Assembly (NCBI RefSeq): GCF_015561195.1
Contig: NZ_JADMSU010000006.1
Location: 62,001 to 126,000, forward strand
DNA length: 64,000 bases
From: Collinsella aerofaciens
GTDB taxonomy: Bacteria > Actinomycetota > Coriobacteriia > Coriobacteriales > Coriobacteriaceae
Direction of reading: 5' to 3'
The notes beneath the pieces were generated by a model that ran no database searches, had not been told where the DNA came from, and saw only the letters and a program-made list of their open reading frames with translations. A program made the translations under genes and the position numbers. Numbering within the stretch: position 1 is the first letter of the stretch; the number at the start of each line of letters is the position of its first letter. Shown piece after piece: positions 1 through 8,051 of this stretch.

Positions 1-802
1 CAGCTTTCTCGCTCAAAGCCGATACCTGGGATTGAAGCTCATCGTCGGCGCGCTCCCCGGGGACAAACCTTGTGCCGTACAGGAAAAACTCAACGTTGCC
101 CTTGGCACCATGAATGGGTGACACGCACACATCGACCGGGAACAGGCCCTTGGCGGCAAAAAGCTCAATCGCCGCCACGAGTGTATCGCGGCGGACGGCG
201 GAGTCGGTCACGATACCGCCGTCGCCCACCAGCGCAGCCGGCGCCTCAAACTGGGGCTTTACGAGCGTGCAGAACGAACCCGAAGGCTTCAGGCACGCCA
301 GCACGGCGTCGATGATATTCGCGATGCTGGTAAACGAGACATCACATACAGCCAGGTCGATGGCACCGGCATAGCCAAGCTCAGGCAGCTGCGTCACGTT
401 TGTGCGCTCATGCAGCGTCACGCGATCGTCCTGACGCAACGACCAATCAAACTGGGCGCGACCCACGTCCACCGAAACAACGGTCGCAGCTCCGCGCTTG
501 AGCAGACAATCGGTAAAGCCGCCGGTAGAGCAGCCTACGTCCAGGCAGACAAGGCCCGTCGGGTCGATACAAAACGCATCGAGCGCACCCTCGAGCTTAA
601 GGCCGCCGCGCCCAACGTACGGAATGCGCCCCTTCACGTGCAGAGGCAAGCCCGGGGTCACCTTAAGGCCCGGCGAAGTCAAGCGCTCGCCGCCACTCGA
701 GACCAGGCCGGCCATAAGAGTGCGAAGGGCATCCGCGCGATCGGCGCAGATGCCCTGTGAAATCAGTTCGTCATCAAGACGCACGCGTTTCATGAATGCC
801 AT
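1..802 (-). CDS. tlyA: TlyA-family rRNA methyltransferase / haemolysin A (3' end outside window)
   Basis: Predicted S-adenosylmethionine-dependent 2'-O-methyltransferase acting on rRNA, of the TlyA/YqxC family. The N-terminus (KRVRLDDELISQG) is an S4-type RNA-binding domain. It is followed by a Rossmann methyltransferase with LVCLDVGCSTGGFTDCLL as the SAM loop, VCDVSFTS, and a TLVKPQFE segment carrying the conserved Lys. No stop occurs before base 1, but about 267 residues are visible, close to the full family length, so only a short tail is missing. The start is unclear: ATG at 802 or 793, neither with a good ribosome binding site. It is the last gene of the nusB-xseB-tlyA run, 25 bases after xseB. 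Confidence 0.9.
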   Translation of the reverse strand, partial: MAFMKRVRLDDELISQGICADRADALRTLMAGLVSSGGERLTSPGLKVTPGLPLHVKGRIPYVGRGGLKLEGALDAFCIDPTGLVCLDVGCSTGGFTDCLLKRGAATVVSVDVGRAQFDWSLRQDDRVTLHERTNVTQLPELGYAGAIDLAVCDVSFTSIANIIDAVLACLKPSGSFCTLVKPQFEAPAALVGDGGIVTDSAVRRDTLVAAIELFAAKGLFPVDVCVSPIHGAKGNVEFFLYGTRFVPGERADDELQSQVSALSEKA

Positions 803-827
803 CAACCATTCGTATCCGGAGATGCGG

Positions 828-1067
828 CTAACTATCCTGGGATTCGTTTGCCGCATCCTCATCGTATTCCTGTTCGAGCTTATCGGCCTCACGCGGCGTC
901 AGCTCAAACTTGTCGACCATATCGACCGCGCGGGAGCCCAGCTCAATCGCTTCGTCAAACAGATCGAGCGAACGCTCCAAGGACGTATCCTTGGAGCGAA
1001 CGGTAGCGATGATCTGGTCCAGACGGTCCGAGATCTCGTCAAAGTTACGGACAGAACCCTCTGGCAT
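828..1067 (-). CDS. xseB: Exodeoxyribonuclease VII small subunit
   Basis: Small subunit of exonuclease VII, which binds the XseA catalytic subunit to degrade single-stranded DNA into oligonucleotides. It is 79 residues, normal for the family. The three-helix pattern is visible: NFDEISDRLDQII near the start, LERSLDLFDEAIELG in the middle and an acidic C-terminal tail. It starts 2 bases after the nusB stop and is probably translationally coupled to it. The catalytic subunit gene xseA, which often sits just upstream, is absent here and would have to lie elsewhere. Confidence 0.9.
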   Translation of the reverse strand: MPEGSVRNFDEISDRLDQIIATVRSKDTSLERSLDLFDEAIELGSRAVDMVDKFELTPREADKLEQEYDEDAANESQDS

Positions 1068-1069
1068 GG

Positions 1070-1657
1070 CTACTCCTCGACGGAGTCGGCCTCGACGGCC
1101 TCAGCAGCGTCCATATCCTCGGCAAGTACACCGGCGGTAGCCTGAGCGGCAGCGACCTTGGCGGCAGCCTCAGCAGCCTGGGCCTCCTCGCGAGCGCGAT
1201 CCTCGGCCAGCAGTTCCTGGTACAGGTCCTCACCCGGCAACTCCTCGCTGCGCGCGATCTTGCCCAGCACGCCGTTGACGAACGACGCGGACTGGTCGGT
1301 GCCATAGGCCTTGGCAAGTTCGACGGCCTCGTTGATCACGATAGCGTCCGAGACCTCTTCGTCGGTGAGGAAGCGCATCTCGTAGACGGCGATACGCAGC
1401 AGGTTGCGGTCGGCGCCGGGCATGCGCATAAGATCCCAGTTCTTGGCAACGGAGCGCAGGGCGCAGTCGATGCGGTCGATATGCTCGTAGGCACCGCGGC
1501 ACAGCTCCAGCGCATAGGGGTCGAGGGGACCCTTCGAGATCAGGAAATCGCCCTCGAGGACGCGCTCGAGCGGGCTGTCCGTGGCCTCGGCCTGGAACAG
1601 CAGCTGCAGCGCCTGACTGCGGGCAAGCGTGCGCCCGCGATAAACCTTAAGGCTCAA
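1070..1657 (-). CDS. nusB: Transcription antitermination factor NusB
   Basis: RNA-binding antitermination factor that works with NusE (S10) at boxA sites in rRNA operons. The family core is clear: ARSQALQLLFQAE at the N-terminus, DRNLLRIAVYEMRF in the middle and VINEAVELAKAYG followed by FVNGVLGKIAR. The protein has 195 residues, about 50 longer than usual, owing to an Ala/Glu-rich tail after residue ~145 that looks disordered. The start is TTG at 1657, chosen because AAGGAG lies 6 bases upstream and no other start fits. It follows the Asp23 gene by 3 bases. Confidence 0.93.
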   Translation of the reverse strand: MSLKVYRGRTLARSQALQLLFQAEATDSPLERVLEGDFLISKGPLDPYALELCRGAYEHIDRIDCALRSVAKNWDLMRMPGADRNLLRIAVYEMRFLTDEEVSDAIVINEAVELAKAYGTDQSASFVNGVLGKIARSEELPGEDLYQELLAEDRAREEAQAAEAAAKVAAAQATAGVLAEDMDAAEAVEADSVEE

Positions 1658-1660
1658 AGG

Positions 1661-2023
1661 TTACTCCTTGGGGAAAACGAGGCCGTCGATGCAAACGTCA
1701 ACGCGCTCGACCTCGACGCCCACCTGGGCATCGATGGCGGTGACCACGGCGGCGCGAACGGCCTCGGCGAGCTTCTTGAACGGATAGCCAAAGAACACCA
1801 CGACACGCACGGTGAGTGCGAGCTTGTCGCCGACGACCTCGGCCTCGACCGCCGGCTCGGAAGCCGGGGCCTTGGACGAGAGCATCATGGAGACAAGGTT
1901 GGTGGCAAGGTCCTTGACGCCAACGGAGGCGATGCCCTCGACATCCGACACGGCGCGCGAGACGATGGCGGTCAGAACATCGGGCGAAATGCCGATGCCG
2001 TCAATCTTGATTTCCTGGGGCAT
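1661..2023 (-). CDS. Asp23/Gls24 family envelope stress response protein
   Basis: A 120-residue Asp23-type protein (YloU/YqhY-like). It starts EIKIDGIGISPDVLTAIVSRAVSDVEGIASV and continues with alternating strands (LALTVRVVVFFGYPFKKLAEAVR), as in the alkaline-shock family. Proteins of this family are small and soluble, are often found beside nusB and accC or fakA genes, and are linked to membrane or envelope homeostasis; the exact role is unsettled. AGGAGG stands 5 bases before the ATG. A second Asp23 gene lies at 49117-49473 beside the FakA-like kinase. Confidence 0.88.
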   Translation of the reverse strand: MPQEIKIDGIGISPDVLTAIVSRAVSDVEGIASVGVKDLATNLVSMMLSSKAPASEPAVEAEVVGDKLALTVRVVVFFGYPFKKLAEAVRAAVVTAIDAQVGVEVERVDVCIDGLVFPKE

Positions 2024-2047
2024 GAGTCCTCCTAGAAGAGTTGGTTG

Positions 2048-2611
2048 CTAGACGCGGGAGACGAACTTGCCGTCGCGGGTGTCAACCTTGATGACCTCGC
2101 CCTCGTTGAGGTACATGGGGACCTGGATGACAGCGCCGGTGTCGATCGTGGCCGGCTTGGTGGAACCCTGGACGGTGTCGCCCTTAAAGCCCGGGTCGGT
2201 CTGGACGATGGTGGTCTCGATGAACATCGGCGGGGTCACGCCCATGAGCTCGTCGTCGGCGAAGAGCAGCTGGCAAATGTCGTTCTCACGCAGCCACTTG
2301 GAGTTCTCGCCCACCATGTCCTCGGGAACGGGAACCTGCTCATAGGACTCGTTATCCATGAAAATGTAGTCGGTGCCATCGTTGTAGAGGTACTGGAACT
2401 CACGGGTGGTGAGCATGACGCTCTCGAACTTGGTACCGGCATTGCAGGTGTTCTCGACGACGCGGCCGCTCTTGATGTCGCGGGTCTTGTAGCGCACAAA
2501 CGCGCCGCCCTTGCCCGGCTTGACGTGCTGGAACTCGACGATGGTATAAACCTTGTCCTTAATACGGAGACCGAGGCCGTTCTTGAAGTCGGCGGTAGAA
2601 ATGGTAGGCAT
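2048..2611 (-). CDS. efp: Elongation factor P
   Basis: Ribosome-binding factor that rescues stalling at polyproline stretches. The 187 residues match the family: STADFKNGLGLRIKDKVYTI, then HVKPGKGGAFVRYKTRDIKSG, with Lys of PGKGG at the modification loop, and two OB-like domains ending in KVDTRDGKFVSRV. The start is ATG at 2611, with AAAGG 6 bases upstream; the longer in-frame start at 2644 has no such site. It is the first gene of an efp, asp23, nusB, xseB, tlyA operon, and a perfect TATAAT lies about 60 bases upstream. Confidence 0.96.
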   Translation of the reverse strand: MPTISTADFKNGLGLRIKDKVYTIVEFQHVKPGKGGAFVRYKTRDIKSGRVVENTCNAGTKFESVMLTTREFQYLYNDGTDYIFMDNESYEQVPVPEDMVGENSKWLRENDICQLLFADDELMGVTPPMFIETTIVQTDPGFKGDTVQGSTKPATIDTGAVIQVPMYLNEGEVIKVDTRDGKFVSRV

Positions 2612-2668
2612 AGCGACCTTTCTTCTTATGGGCAGAACGCACAAGCGTCCAAATTACATACGACCAAA

Positions 2669-2674
2669 ATTATA
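2669..2674 (-). promoter_or_regulatory. Candidate -10 box of the efp operon
   Basis: TATAAT on the minus strand, about 58 bases before the efp start and after the terminator of the preceding gene. A convincing -35 is not seen at 17 bases (CTGCAG-like), so the call rests on the -10 box and the position. Confidence 0.45.
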
Positions 2675-2705
2675 CACTTGCAGACGGCGCCTGCAGCGAG
2701 CGCAT

Positions 2706-2748
2706 AAAAAGAGAACGCGGGGCGCCCGAATTGCTCCGGACGCCCCGC
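2706..2748 (-). terminator. Terminator after the M24 peptidase gene
   Basis: GCGGGGCG pairs with CGCCCCGC (arms 2717-2724 and 2741-2748) with extra CCG/CGG pairing inside. On the minus strand it is followed by a T-rich run ending in TTTTT. It separates the peptidase transcript from efp. Confidence 0.75.
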
Positions 2749-2769
2749 CCAAAAATCTATCGAAGAGGG

Positions 2770-3900
2770 CTAGCAGTCGATAACGTGAAGGTCATGCGGC
2801 GTCTTGGTGAAGGGCTCGTAGCCGTTCTCGGTGACCACGCCGTAGTCCTCCAGGCGCACGCCGCCCACACCGGGCAGATACACGCCGGGCTCCATGGTGA
2901 TAACCGAGCCGACCTCGATGATATTCTTGCTGCGGTTGAAGTTGGGCAGCTCGTGGATGTCAATGCCCACGCCGTGGCCCAGACCATGGTTGTAGTAATC
3001 GCCATAGCCGGCATCGCCGATGATCTTCTTGGAGAGCTTGAATATGTCGTTGCCCTCGACGCCCGGATGGATGGCGGCAACACACTCCTCGTGGGTGCGG
3101 CGTACGAGCGCGTACAGGTCGAGCTGCTCCTGGGTAGGCTCGCCCATCACGACGGTACGCGTCATATCGGAGCGATAGTCGCAGTAGCCCGCGCCATAAT
3201 CCATGAGAACGAAGTCGCCCTTCTCGATCACGCGGTCGCTCGGGACGGCATGCGGGTTGGCGGTGTTGGGGCCGCTCGCCACGATGGAGCCGAAGGCCAG
3301 GCTGTCGGCGCCGTTGGCGAACATAAAGTTCTCGAGCTCGTTGCGAACCTGCTTCTCGGTCATACCGGGCTTAATATAGCCGAGCATGTGCTGGAAGGCG
3401 GCGTCGGTGATCGACTGCGCATGGCGCATGAGCTCGATCTCCTCGGCGTCCTTGATGGCGCGCATCTTGCGAATGTCGTCATGCATCAGCGGCAATATGC
3501 AGGCGACGGAACGATCCTCCAGACCACGCTGAATACCCTGGTAGAAATTGATCTGCATATCGTCCTCGACAGCGCAGACGCGGCACTTGTTGGCCGCGAT
3601 CTTGCCGGCGACCCAACCGGGGATGGTGCCCTCGTCCATGTCGTAGACCCAGGGGCTGCCGGCGGGCGTGTTCTCCTCAAAGCTGTTGAGATAGCGCGAG
3701 TCGGTATGGAACAGGCACTGGTCGGCCGTAATAAACGCAGCGTGCGGGAACTCGAAGGTGTAATCGAAGACGCCCTTGACGCCCGTAAGCCATCGAAGAT
3801 TGGCCTCGTCGCGCACCACGATGGCGTCGTAACCGCGCTCAACCATCAGGGCACGGACACGCTCGATACGACCGGCAGGACCGGCAGCAAACTCAGACAT
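2770..3900 (-). CDS. M24 family Xaa-Pro aminopeptidase/dipeptidase
   Basis: Metallopeptidase of the creatinase/prolidase fold, removing N-terminal residues next to proline or cleaving Xaa-Pro dipeptides in the cytosol. It is 376 residues long, with an N-terminal creatinase domain. All five metal ligands of the family are visible: DYGAG and SDMTRTV (about residues 232 and 243), HGLGHGVG (about 305), MEPGVY (about 336) and RLEDYG (about 350). The start at 3900 ([10 protein letters not shown]) has AAAGGA 8 bases upstream, whereas the longer frame to 4026 has none. A TTGACA at 4021-4026 could belong to its promoter. It lies between aroB-like and efp, as pepQ/pepP does in many Gram-positives. Confidence 0.9.
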   Translation of the reverse strand: MSEFAAGPAGRIERVRALMVERGYDAIVVRDEANLRWLTGVKGVFDYTFEFPHAAFITADQCLFHTDSRYLNSFEENTPAGSPWVYDMDEGTIPGWVAGKIAANKCRVCAVEDDMQINFYQGIQRGLEDRSVACILPLMHDDIRKMRAIKDAEEIELMRHAQSITDAAFQHMLGYIKPGMTEKQVRNELENFMFANGADSLAFGSIVASGPNTANPHAVPSDRVIEKGDFVLMDYGAGYCDYRSDMTRTVVMGEPTQEQLDLYALVRRTHEECVAAIHPGVEGNDIFKLSKKIIGDAGYGDYYNHGLGHGVGIDIHELPNFNRSKNIIEVGSVITMEPGVYLPGVGGVRLEDYGVVTENGYEPFTKTPHDLHVIDC

Positions 3901-4032
3901 GCAGATTCCTTTCTTGTTGTCTTCATAAAGACGGGACGGGTCTCGATCGGAAGACGAAATCGCGCACGATTCGCAACCGATTGGAAACCCGCCCCTCAAC
4001 ATGATACGAAAGACTATGGATGTCAATAAATC

Positions 4033-5142
4033 CTAGAGAAGTTCTTTGCGAGAAGCCAAGTAGGCGTGAGCATGGCGCTCAAGAACCTCGTCCTCAACGC
4101 TCGTTAGACGAATGGCGCCAAGTGCCGCGGGCAGCGGCAACATGCTGCGGTTCGAGCGGACAAACTGCTGCCTGCGGAACTCCTCGATATATGCGGCAGG
4201 CTCCAGATCGAAGGCAAGCTCCTCGATACCAAAGTCCTCCAGACAGTCATCGACCTCAAAGACGTAATCGATATCAAAGTCGCAGGCATCATGTGCTAGG
4301 CGTGCCTCAAAGCGCATGCCCTCGGACAACAGCTGGTAGGCAGGGACCTGCGAAGCGGCATCGCCCAAGCAAGCGCGCAGGGTACGCTCCCCCGTCTTGC
4401 CAAAATCGAGCGCATGACGGGCGCTCGGGTTCGTGGCCATCAGTACGTCCTTGCGGGCAGTCTGAGACCACTGAACGGCATTGACGAGCGCGACCTCCTC
4501 GCCTGCGAGAATCTCGGGAACGGTCTCGGTAAACTGATTCCAGCGGGACTTGCTGCTCGAAAGCATGGTGCCAACAAGTACCGCATAGCCGAGCTTGAGG
4601 TCCTCGGGGTCCGCCTCGCGAACAAGGTCGAGGTCACACACGACCAAGCCCGGCTCGGGACGGAACGCGATAGCGGGAAGCGCATGCGCCGACGAGGCGA
4701 CGAGCGGCTTCATGGTCGTCGCGACCGTGAGCATGGCGTCGAACGTCGTCGGCAGCAAGGCGCACTCGGTGCGACCGCACCACTGATTGGCGCACCAGCA
4801 AACAACCGAGCAGGTCGCCGTGTCGCCGACAGCGACAATGAGATCGTCGCAGGTAATGCCGTTAGCCGACAGCGCACCAAAGACGGTATCGGCATCGACC
4901 AGCGTAGCACCGGCAGGCGAAACCTCGAGGACGAGCGGCGACACGGCAAAACCGGCGTCGACCAGCGCATGCTCGACGACCTCGCCAAAACGCTCGGATG
5001 TAGCGTCGTTCCAAACCACCATCGCGCGCTTAGGCTTGCCCACAGCCGAGGCAAACATGCGCGGCAGCTCCTCGAACGCGCCCAATCCGACGCGGACATC
5101 GACACTGCGGTTTTGGAAATTGATAAGTTGACGGCGAATCAT
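4033..5142 (-). CDS. AroB-like protein lacking the dehydroquinate synthase active site
   Basis: A 369-residue protein in the place of aroB and alignable with 3-dehydroquinate synthase over its length, but without the catalytic signatures. The glycine loop GGG(V/I)xxD reads VAVGDTAT (about residue 103). The PTTLLAxxDSSxGGKTG block reads LPTTFDAMLTVATTMKPL (about 129). The AEVIKYG Zn-ligand block reads LGYAVLVGTM (about 188). The LNxGHTFGH block reads LDFGKTGERT (about 247), and the later His-Gly-Glu block reads LLSEGM. All three canonical Zn ligands (Glu, His, His) thus appear lost, so catalysis is unlikely. The frame is open and well coded. The ATG overlaps the aroK stop as ATGA, so it is still coupled to aroK. 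A residual regulatory or structural role, or a different reaction, is possible. Confidence 0.72.
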   Translation of the reverse strand: MIRRQLINFQNRSVDVRVGLGAFEELPRMFASAVGKPKRAMVVWNDATSERFGEVVEHALVDAGFAVSPLVLEVSPAGATLVDADTVFGALSANGITCDDLIVAVGDTATCSVVCWCANQWCGRTECALLPTTFDAMLTVATTMKPLVASSAHALPAIAFRPEPGLVVCDLDLVREADPEDLKLGYAVLVGTMLSSSKSRWNQFTETVPEILAGEEVALVNAVQWSQTARKDVLMATNPSARHALDFGKTGERTLRACLGDAASQVPAYQLLSEGMRFEARLAHDACDFDIDYVFEVDDCLEDFGIEELAFDLEPAAYIEEFRRQQFVRSNRSMLPLPAALGAIRLTSVEDEVLERHAHAYLASRKELL

Positions 5143-5672
5143 AGCAGTCCACGCTCCAAAAGCATCTCGGCACAAAGGTAGGAAACGTCCTCGAAGGACT
5201 TGTTGCGAATATCAAGGGTAATATCGGCGGCCTGGCGATACAGCGGACGGCGATGCTCAAACAGGCGCGCAGCGTGCTCGGGCGAGCGGAAATCGGGCCG
5301 GGTATCGGAGCGGCGAATCTGACGCAACGAGTCCTCAAAGTCACCTTCGAGGTACACGCATGTACCCATCTCGTGCATCAGCTCAATGTTCACCGGCGTC
5401 TCGACGATGCCACCCCCGCACGATACCAGCAGGCTGCGCTCGCTTTGAAGCGAACGGAGTGCCGAGGTCTCGAGCTCGCGAAAACGATCCTCGCCCTCGG
5501 TCTTAAATATCTCGGTCACCGACTTGCCGCATCGACGCACAACCAAACGATCGGTATCGATGAATCGGCGCTTGAACATAGTGCCCACGTTGCGCGCAAG
5601 CGTCGACTTGCCCGCGCCCAAAAAGCCGATAAAGAAGATATGGTCGCAGCCGTGTTTGATGTGCTGAGACAT
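5139..5672 (-). CDS. aroK: Shikimate kinase
   Basis: Phosphorylates shikimate at the 3-hydroxyl with ATP, the fifth step of chorismate synthesis. In 177 residues the family motifs are intact: the P-loop GFLGAGKST (about residues 17-25), FIDTD, the substrate Arg in EDRFRELE, the SCGGGIV loop (about 84) and RRPLY near the C-terminus. It overlaps the next gene, the aroB-like one, by ATGA. The aroC, aroE and aroQ genes that usually accompany it are not nearby, so whether the pathway is complete depends on other loci. Confidence 0.92.
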   Translation of the reverse strand: MSQHIKHGCDHIFFIGFLGAGKSTLARNVGTMFKRRFIDTDRLVVRRCGKSVTEIFKTEGEDRFRELETSALRSLQSERSLLVSCGGGIVETPVNIELMHEMGTCVYLEGDFEDSLRQIRRSDTRPDFRSPEHAARLFEHRRPLYRQAADITLDIRNKSFEDVSYLCAEMLLERGLL

Positions 5673-5680
5673 GGCGAAAC

Positions 5681-6178
5681 CTATTCCTCGCAGGGAAGGT
5701 CGCGCAGGGCCCGGCGCTCAAAGATACGGAAGATCTGCGTGTACCACAGGTCCTGGGTTGCCTGCGGCTTGACCAGAATAGTGTCAACGCCTGCAAAGTT
5801 ACCGCTCCACACGTCCGTGTAAAGCTGATCGCCGATCAGCACGGCCTCGTCGGCCGTGGCGCCCAGACGCTTAAGACCCGCCTTCAGGGCAAACGGGGCG
5901 GGCTTCATGGCGTGGCTGATGGCCTCGAGCCCCAGCTCGCGCGCCGATGCCATGACCTGGTCGCGATGCCAGTTATTGGACACCATACACAGCTTAAAGC
6001 CCTTGGCATGGGCAGCCTCGAGCCAAGCGGAAACCGCAGCGGGAACCTGCTCGGTGTCGCGCGGCACCAAGGTGTTATCGCGATCGAGCAGAATGGCGCG
6101 TTTGCCGTCGGCCCACAGGGTATCAAGGTCGATGCGATCGACCGAGGCAACGTATCGTTTGGGGGTAAAAATCCTCAT
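5681..6178 (-). CDS. YqeG family HAD-IIIA phosphatase
   Basis: Putative phosphatase of the haloacid dehalogenase superfamily, 165 residues. The nucleophile motif LLDRDNTLVPRD sits at about residue 30. Motif II SNN lies in VSNNWHRDQ, the Lys is in HAMKPAP, and the acidic motif is VLIGDQLYTDV (about 118). This matches YqeG, often found beside aroE or ribosome-assembly genes; its substrate is unknown. The start ATG at 6178 (MRIFTPKRYV) overlaps the end of mltG, and the longer frame upstream is an out-of-context extension inside mltG. It sits 8 bases before aroK. Confidence 0.85.
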   Translation of the reverse strand: MRIFTPKRYVASVDRIDLDTLWADGKRAILLDRDNTLVPRDTEQVPAAVSAWLEAAHAKGFKLCMVSNNWHRDQVMASARELGLEAISHAMKPAPFALKAGLKRLGATADEAVLIGDQLYTDVWSGNFAGVDTILVKPQATQDLWYTQIFRIFERRALRDLPCEE

Positions 6179-6179
6179 G

Positions 6180-7613
6180 CTAATTCCAAGACTGTTGATG
6201 CTCTTCGTAGGTTTGCGAGAAGTACTCCTTGTCCTGCGTAATGTAGAAATACAGGTCATCGGAGTCGGTCGGCTCAAGCGTGGCCTTGAGTGCCTCGAGC
6301 GACGGAGAGCAGATGGGCGTGGGTGGCAGGCCCTCGTGCTTATAGGTGTTATAAGGGCTATCGCTCTGCAGGTCGTCGGCGGTAACCTCGCCACCGGTAA
6401 CATACATCATGGTCGCATCGCTGTTGAGATAGCGCAAACCGTCGAGCTTGCCGGCAAGGCGGTTGTAGAAGACCGAGGCCACGTGCGCACGTTGATCGGC
6501 GTTGAGGCCCTCGCGCTCAACGATAGAGGCCAAGTTGACGATGTCGTAGTCGGACATCTCCACACCATAGCGCACCTTGATCTTGGCTTCGCAGCTCGCA
6601 AAGTCAAGCGACTTGTACTCGGTCTTAAACTGATCGAGCATGGCGCGAATCACGTCATCGGCCGTCGGCGAATCACCCAACGAATAGGTCTTGGGGAACA
6701 AGAAACCCTCGAGCGAGTCGTTGGCGGCGCCCTTAAGGAAGCTATAGTCGTCCACGTAATTGGAGGCCTTGGCCTGGTTGAGGAAGTCTTCCTTAGAGAT
6801 GCTGTCGTAAGCCTGGGCCACACGGTCGGCGACTTGATCGACCGTCAGGCCCTCAGGGATAGTCAGCGCATTGGAGCCCGCGTTAGGACCTTCCATGAGC
6901 TGCTGAACAACCTTGGTCGCATCCATGAGCGTGGTGAACGAGTAGGTGCCAGGCTTAAGCGACATATCGGCGTTAAGCTTTTTCACCGCCGCGTAGTACT
7001 CCTTGGGATTTTCGACGATATGGTTCTCGGAGAGAATCGAGGCGATCGTATCGCCCGAAGCACCGTCGGGAATGGTCACCGTAACCTGCTGACCAGCCGC
7101 GACCTTCGTATCCTCACCGGTAAAGAAGCCCTTGACGGCAGGCATGACAAAGAAGGCGATAGTAGCAAGCGCGATTACGGCCACCACGACGCCGACAATC
7201 ATGGGCACCGGGGAGCTTTTCTTTTGGGCACCGCGACGAGAATGCGTGTTGTAGCTCGAGCGGGTCGCCGGAGCAACGCCATGCGAACCGCGAGCGTGAT
7301 GCGAATGCGATTGGGGGGCCTGCGTTCGCTGGGTAGGTGTCTGCTGCTTAAAGCGGGTACCGCCAACAGGCTGGGCCGTACGAACAGTTGGCTGCTGAGC
7401 CGCGTGAGAAGCCGGATGCTGAGCCGAACGAGCAGAAGGCTGCTGACCCGTCCGTTGAACAGGTTGGGCCGAACGAGAGGAGGACTGCACCGGGCGCGCG
7501 GCAGGCTGAGCTGCGCGCTGCGTCGGCTGTGCCGGACGCTGGCCAGGCTGGCCAGGGCGCGACGCCGGCTGACGTGTACGATTCTGCTGGCGCGGATCGG
7601 GAGCACTAGGCAT
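6180..7613 (-). CDS. mltG: Endolytic murein transglycosylase MltG
   Basis: Membrane-anchored lytic transglycosylase that cleaves nascent peptidoglycan strands and so sets glycan length. The 477 residues fall into three parts: a cytoplasmic Gln/Pro/Arg/Ala-rich tail of about 130 residues, a single transmembrane helix (about 136-157, VVVAVIALATIAFFV), and an extracellular YceG domain. The domain has a LysM-like start (VTIPDGASGDTIASIL) and the catalytic Glu in ASIVEREG (about 363). The low-complexity tail is much longer than in E. coli MltG. The gene overlaps the ruvX stop by 8 bases and lies in the ruvX-mltG order common in Gram-positives. Confidence 0.93.
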   Translation of the reverse strand: MPSAPDPRQQNRTRQPASRPGQPGQRPAQPTQRAAQPAARPVQSSSRSAQPVQRTGQQPSARSAQHPASHAAQQPTVRTAQPVGGTRFKQQTPTQRTQAPQSHSHHARGSHGVAPATRSSYNTHSRRGAQKKSSPVPMIVGVVVAVIALATIAFFVMPAVKGFFTGEDTKVAAGQQVTVTIPDGASGDTIASILSENHIVENPKEYYAAVKKLNADMSLKPGTYSFTTLMDATKVVQQLMEGPNAGSNALTIPEGLTVDQVADRVAQAYDSISKEDFLNQAKASNYVDDYSFLKGAANDSLEGFLFPKTYSLGDSPTADDVIRAMLDQFKTEYKSLDFASCEAKIKVRYGVEMSDYDIVNLASIVEREGLNADQRAHVASVFYNRLAGKLDGLRYLNSDATMMYVTGGEVTADDLQSDSPYNTYKHEGLPPTPICSPSLEALKATLEPTDSDDLYFYITQDKEYFSQTYEEHQQSWN

Positions 7614-8034
7614 GCGAAACCTCCTCGTTTTTACGATCGAGCCACGTCTGCAAAAACAGGCTGGCGGCGATCATGTCGACCTTGCCCCTCATCTGCTTTT
7701 CATTGAGTCCCTGCTCGCGCAGGATACGCTTTGCCTCTTGCGAGGACAGACGCTCATCCTCAAACTCCAGCGGAAGATCGAGCTCGTCGGCGATCTTTTG
7801 CGCCACGGCGGCAACGCACTCGGCCTGGGGGCCGGGCTCACCGGCCATGGTCAGCGGACGTCCACTTACCAGGATGTCGGGCTCATAATCCTCGACCAGG
7901 TAACGGAACGTCTTGGCCATACCGGTGACCTCGACAGCCGGGAGCACCTTGACGGGCATCGCCATCTTGCCATCACGGCTCGAGACGGCGATGCCGATCC
8001 TGGTCTCCCCTATGTCCAGCGCAAGCGCGACCAC
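7606..8034 (-). CDS. ruvX: Putative Holliday junction resolvase / pre-16S rRNA nuclease (RuvX/YqgF)
   Basis: RNase H-fold nuclease of the YqgF family, implicated in 16S rRNA 5'-end maturation. It has 142 residues, with the first acidic motif LALDIGETRIGIA at residues 4-16, the middle LVSGRPLTMAGEPGPQA, and the late DMIAASLFLQTWLD carrying the final Asp. It lies between alaS (17 bases upstream) and mltG (8-base overlap). The start shown is the only one that preserves the strand-one motif. Confidence 0.92.
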   Translation of the reverse strand: MVALALDIGETRIGIAVSSRDGKMAMPVKVLPAVEVTGMAKTFRYLVEDYEPDILVSGRPLTMAGEPGPQAECVAAVAQKIADELDLPLEFEDERLSSQEAKRILREQGLNEKQMRGKVDMIAASLFLQTWLDRKNEEVSHA

Positions 8035-8051
8035 AGCGATTACCTAGATTC

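Noticed and set aside
3901-4026. N-terminal extension of the M24 peptidase to 4026
   Set aside because: No ribosome site, and the shorter start at 3900 has AAAGGA and fits the family length.
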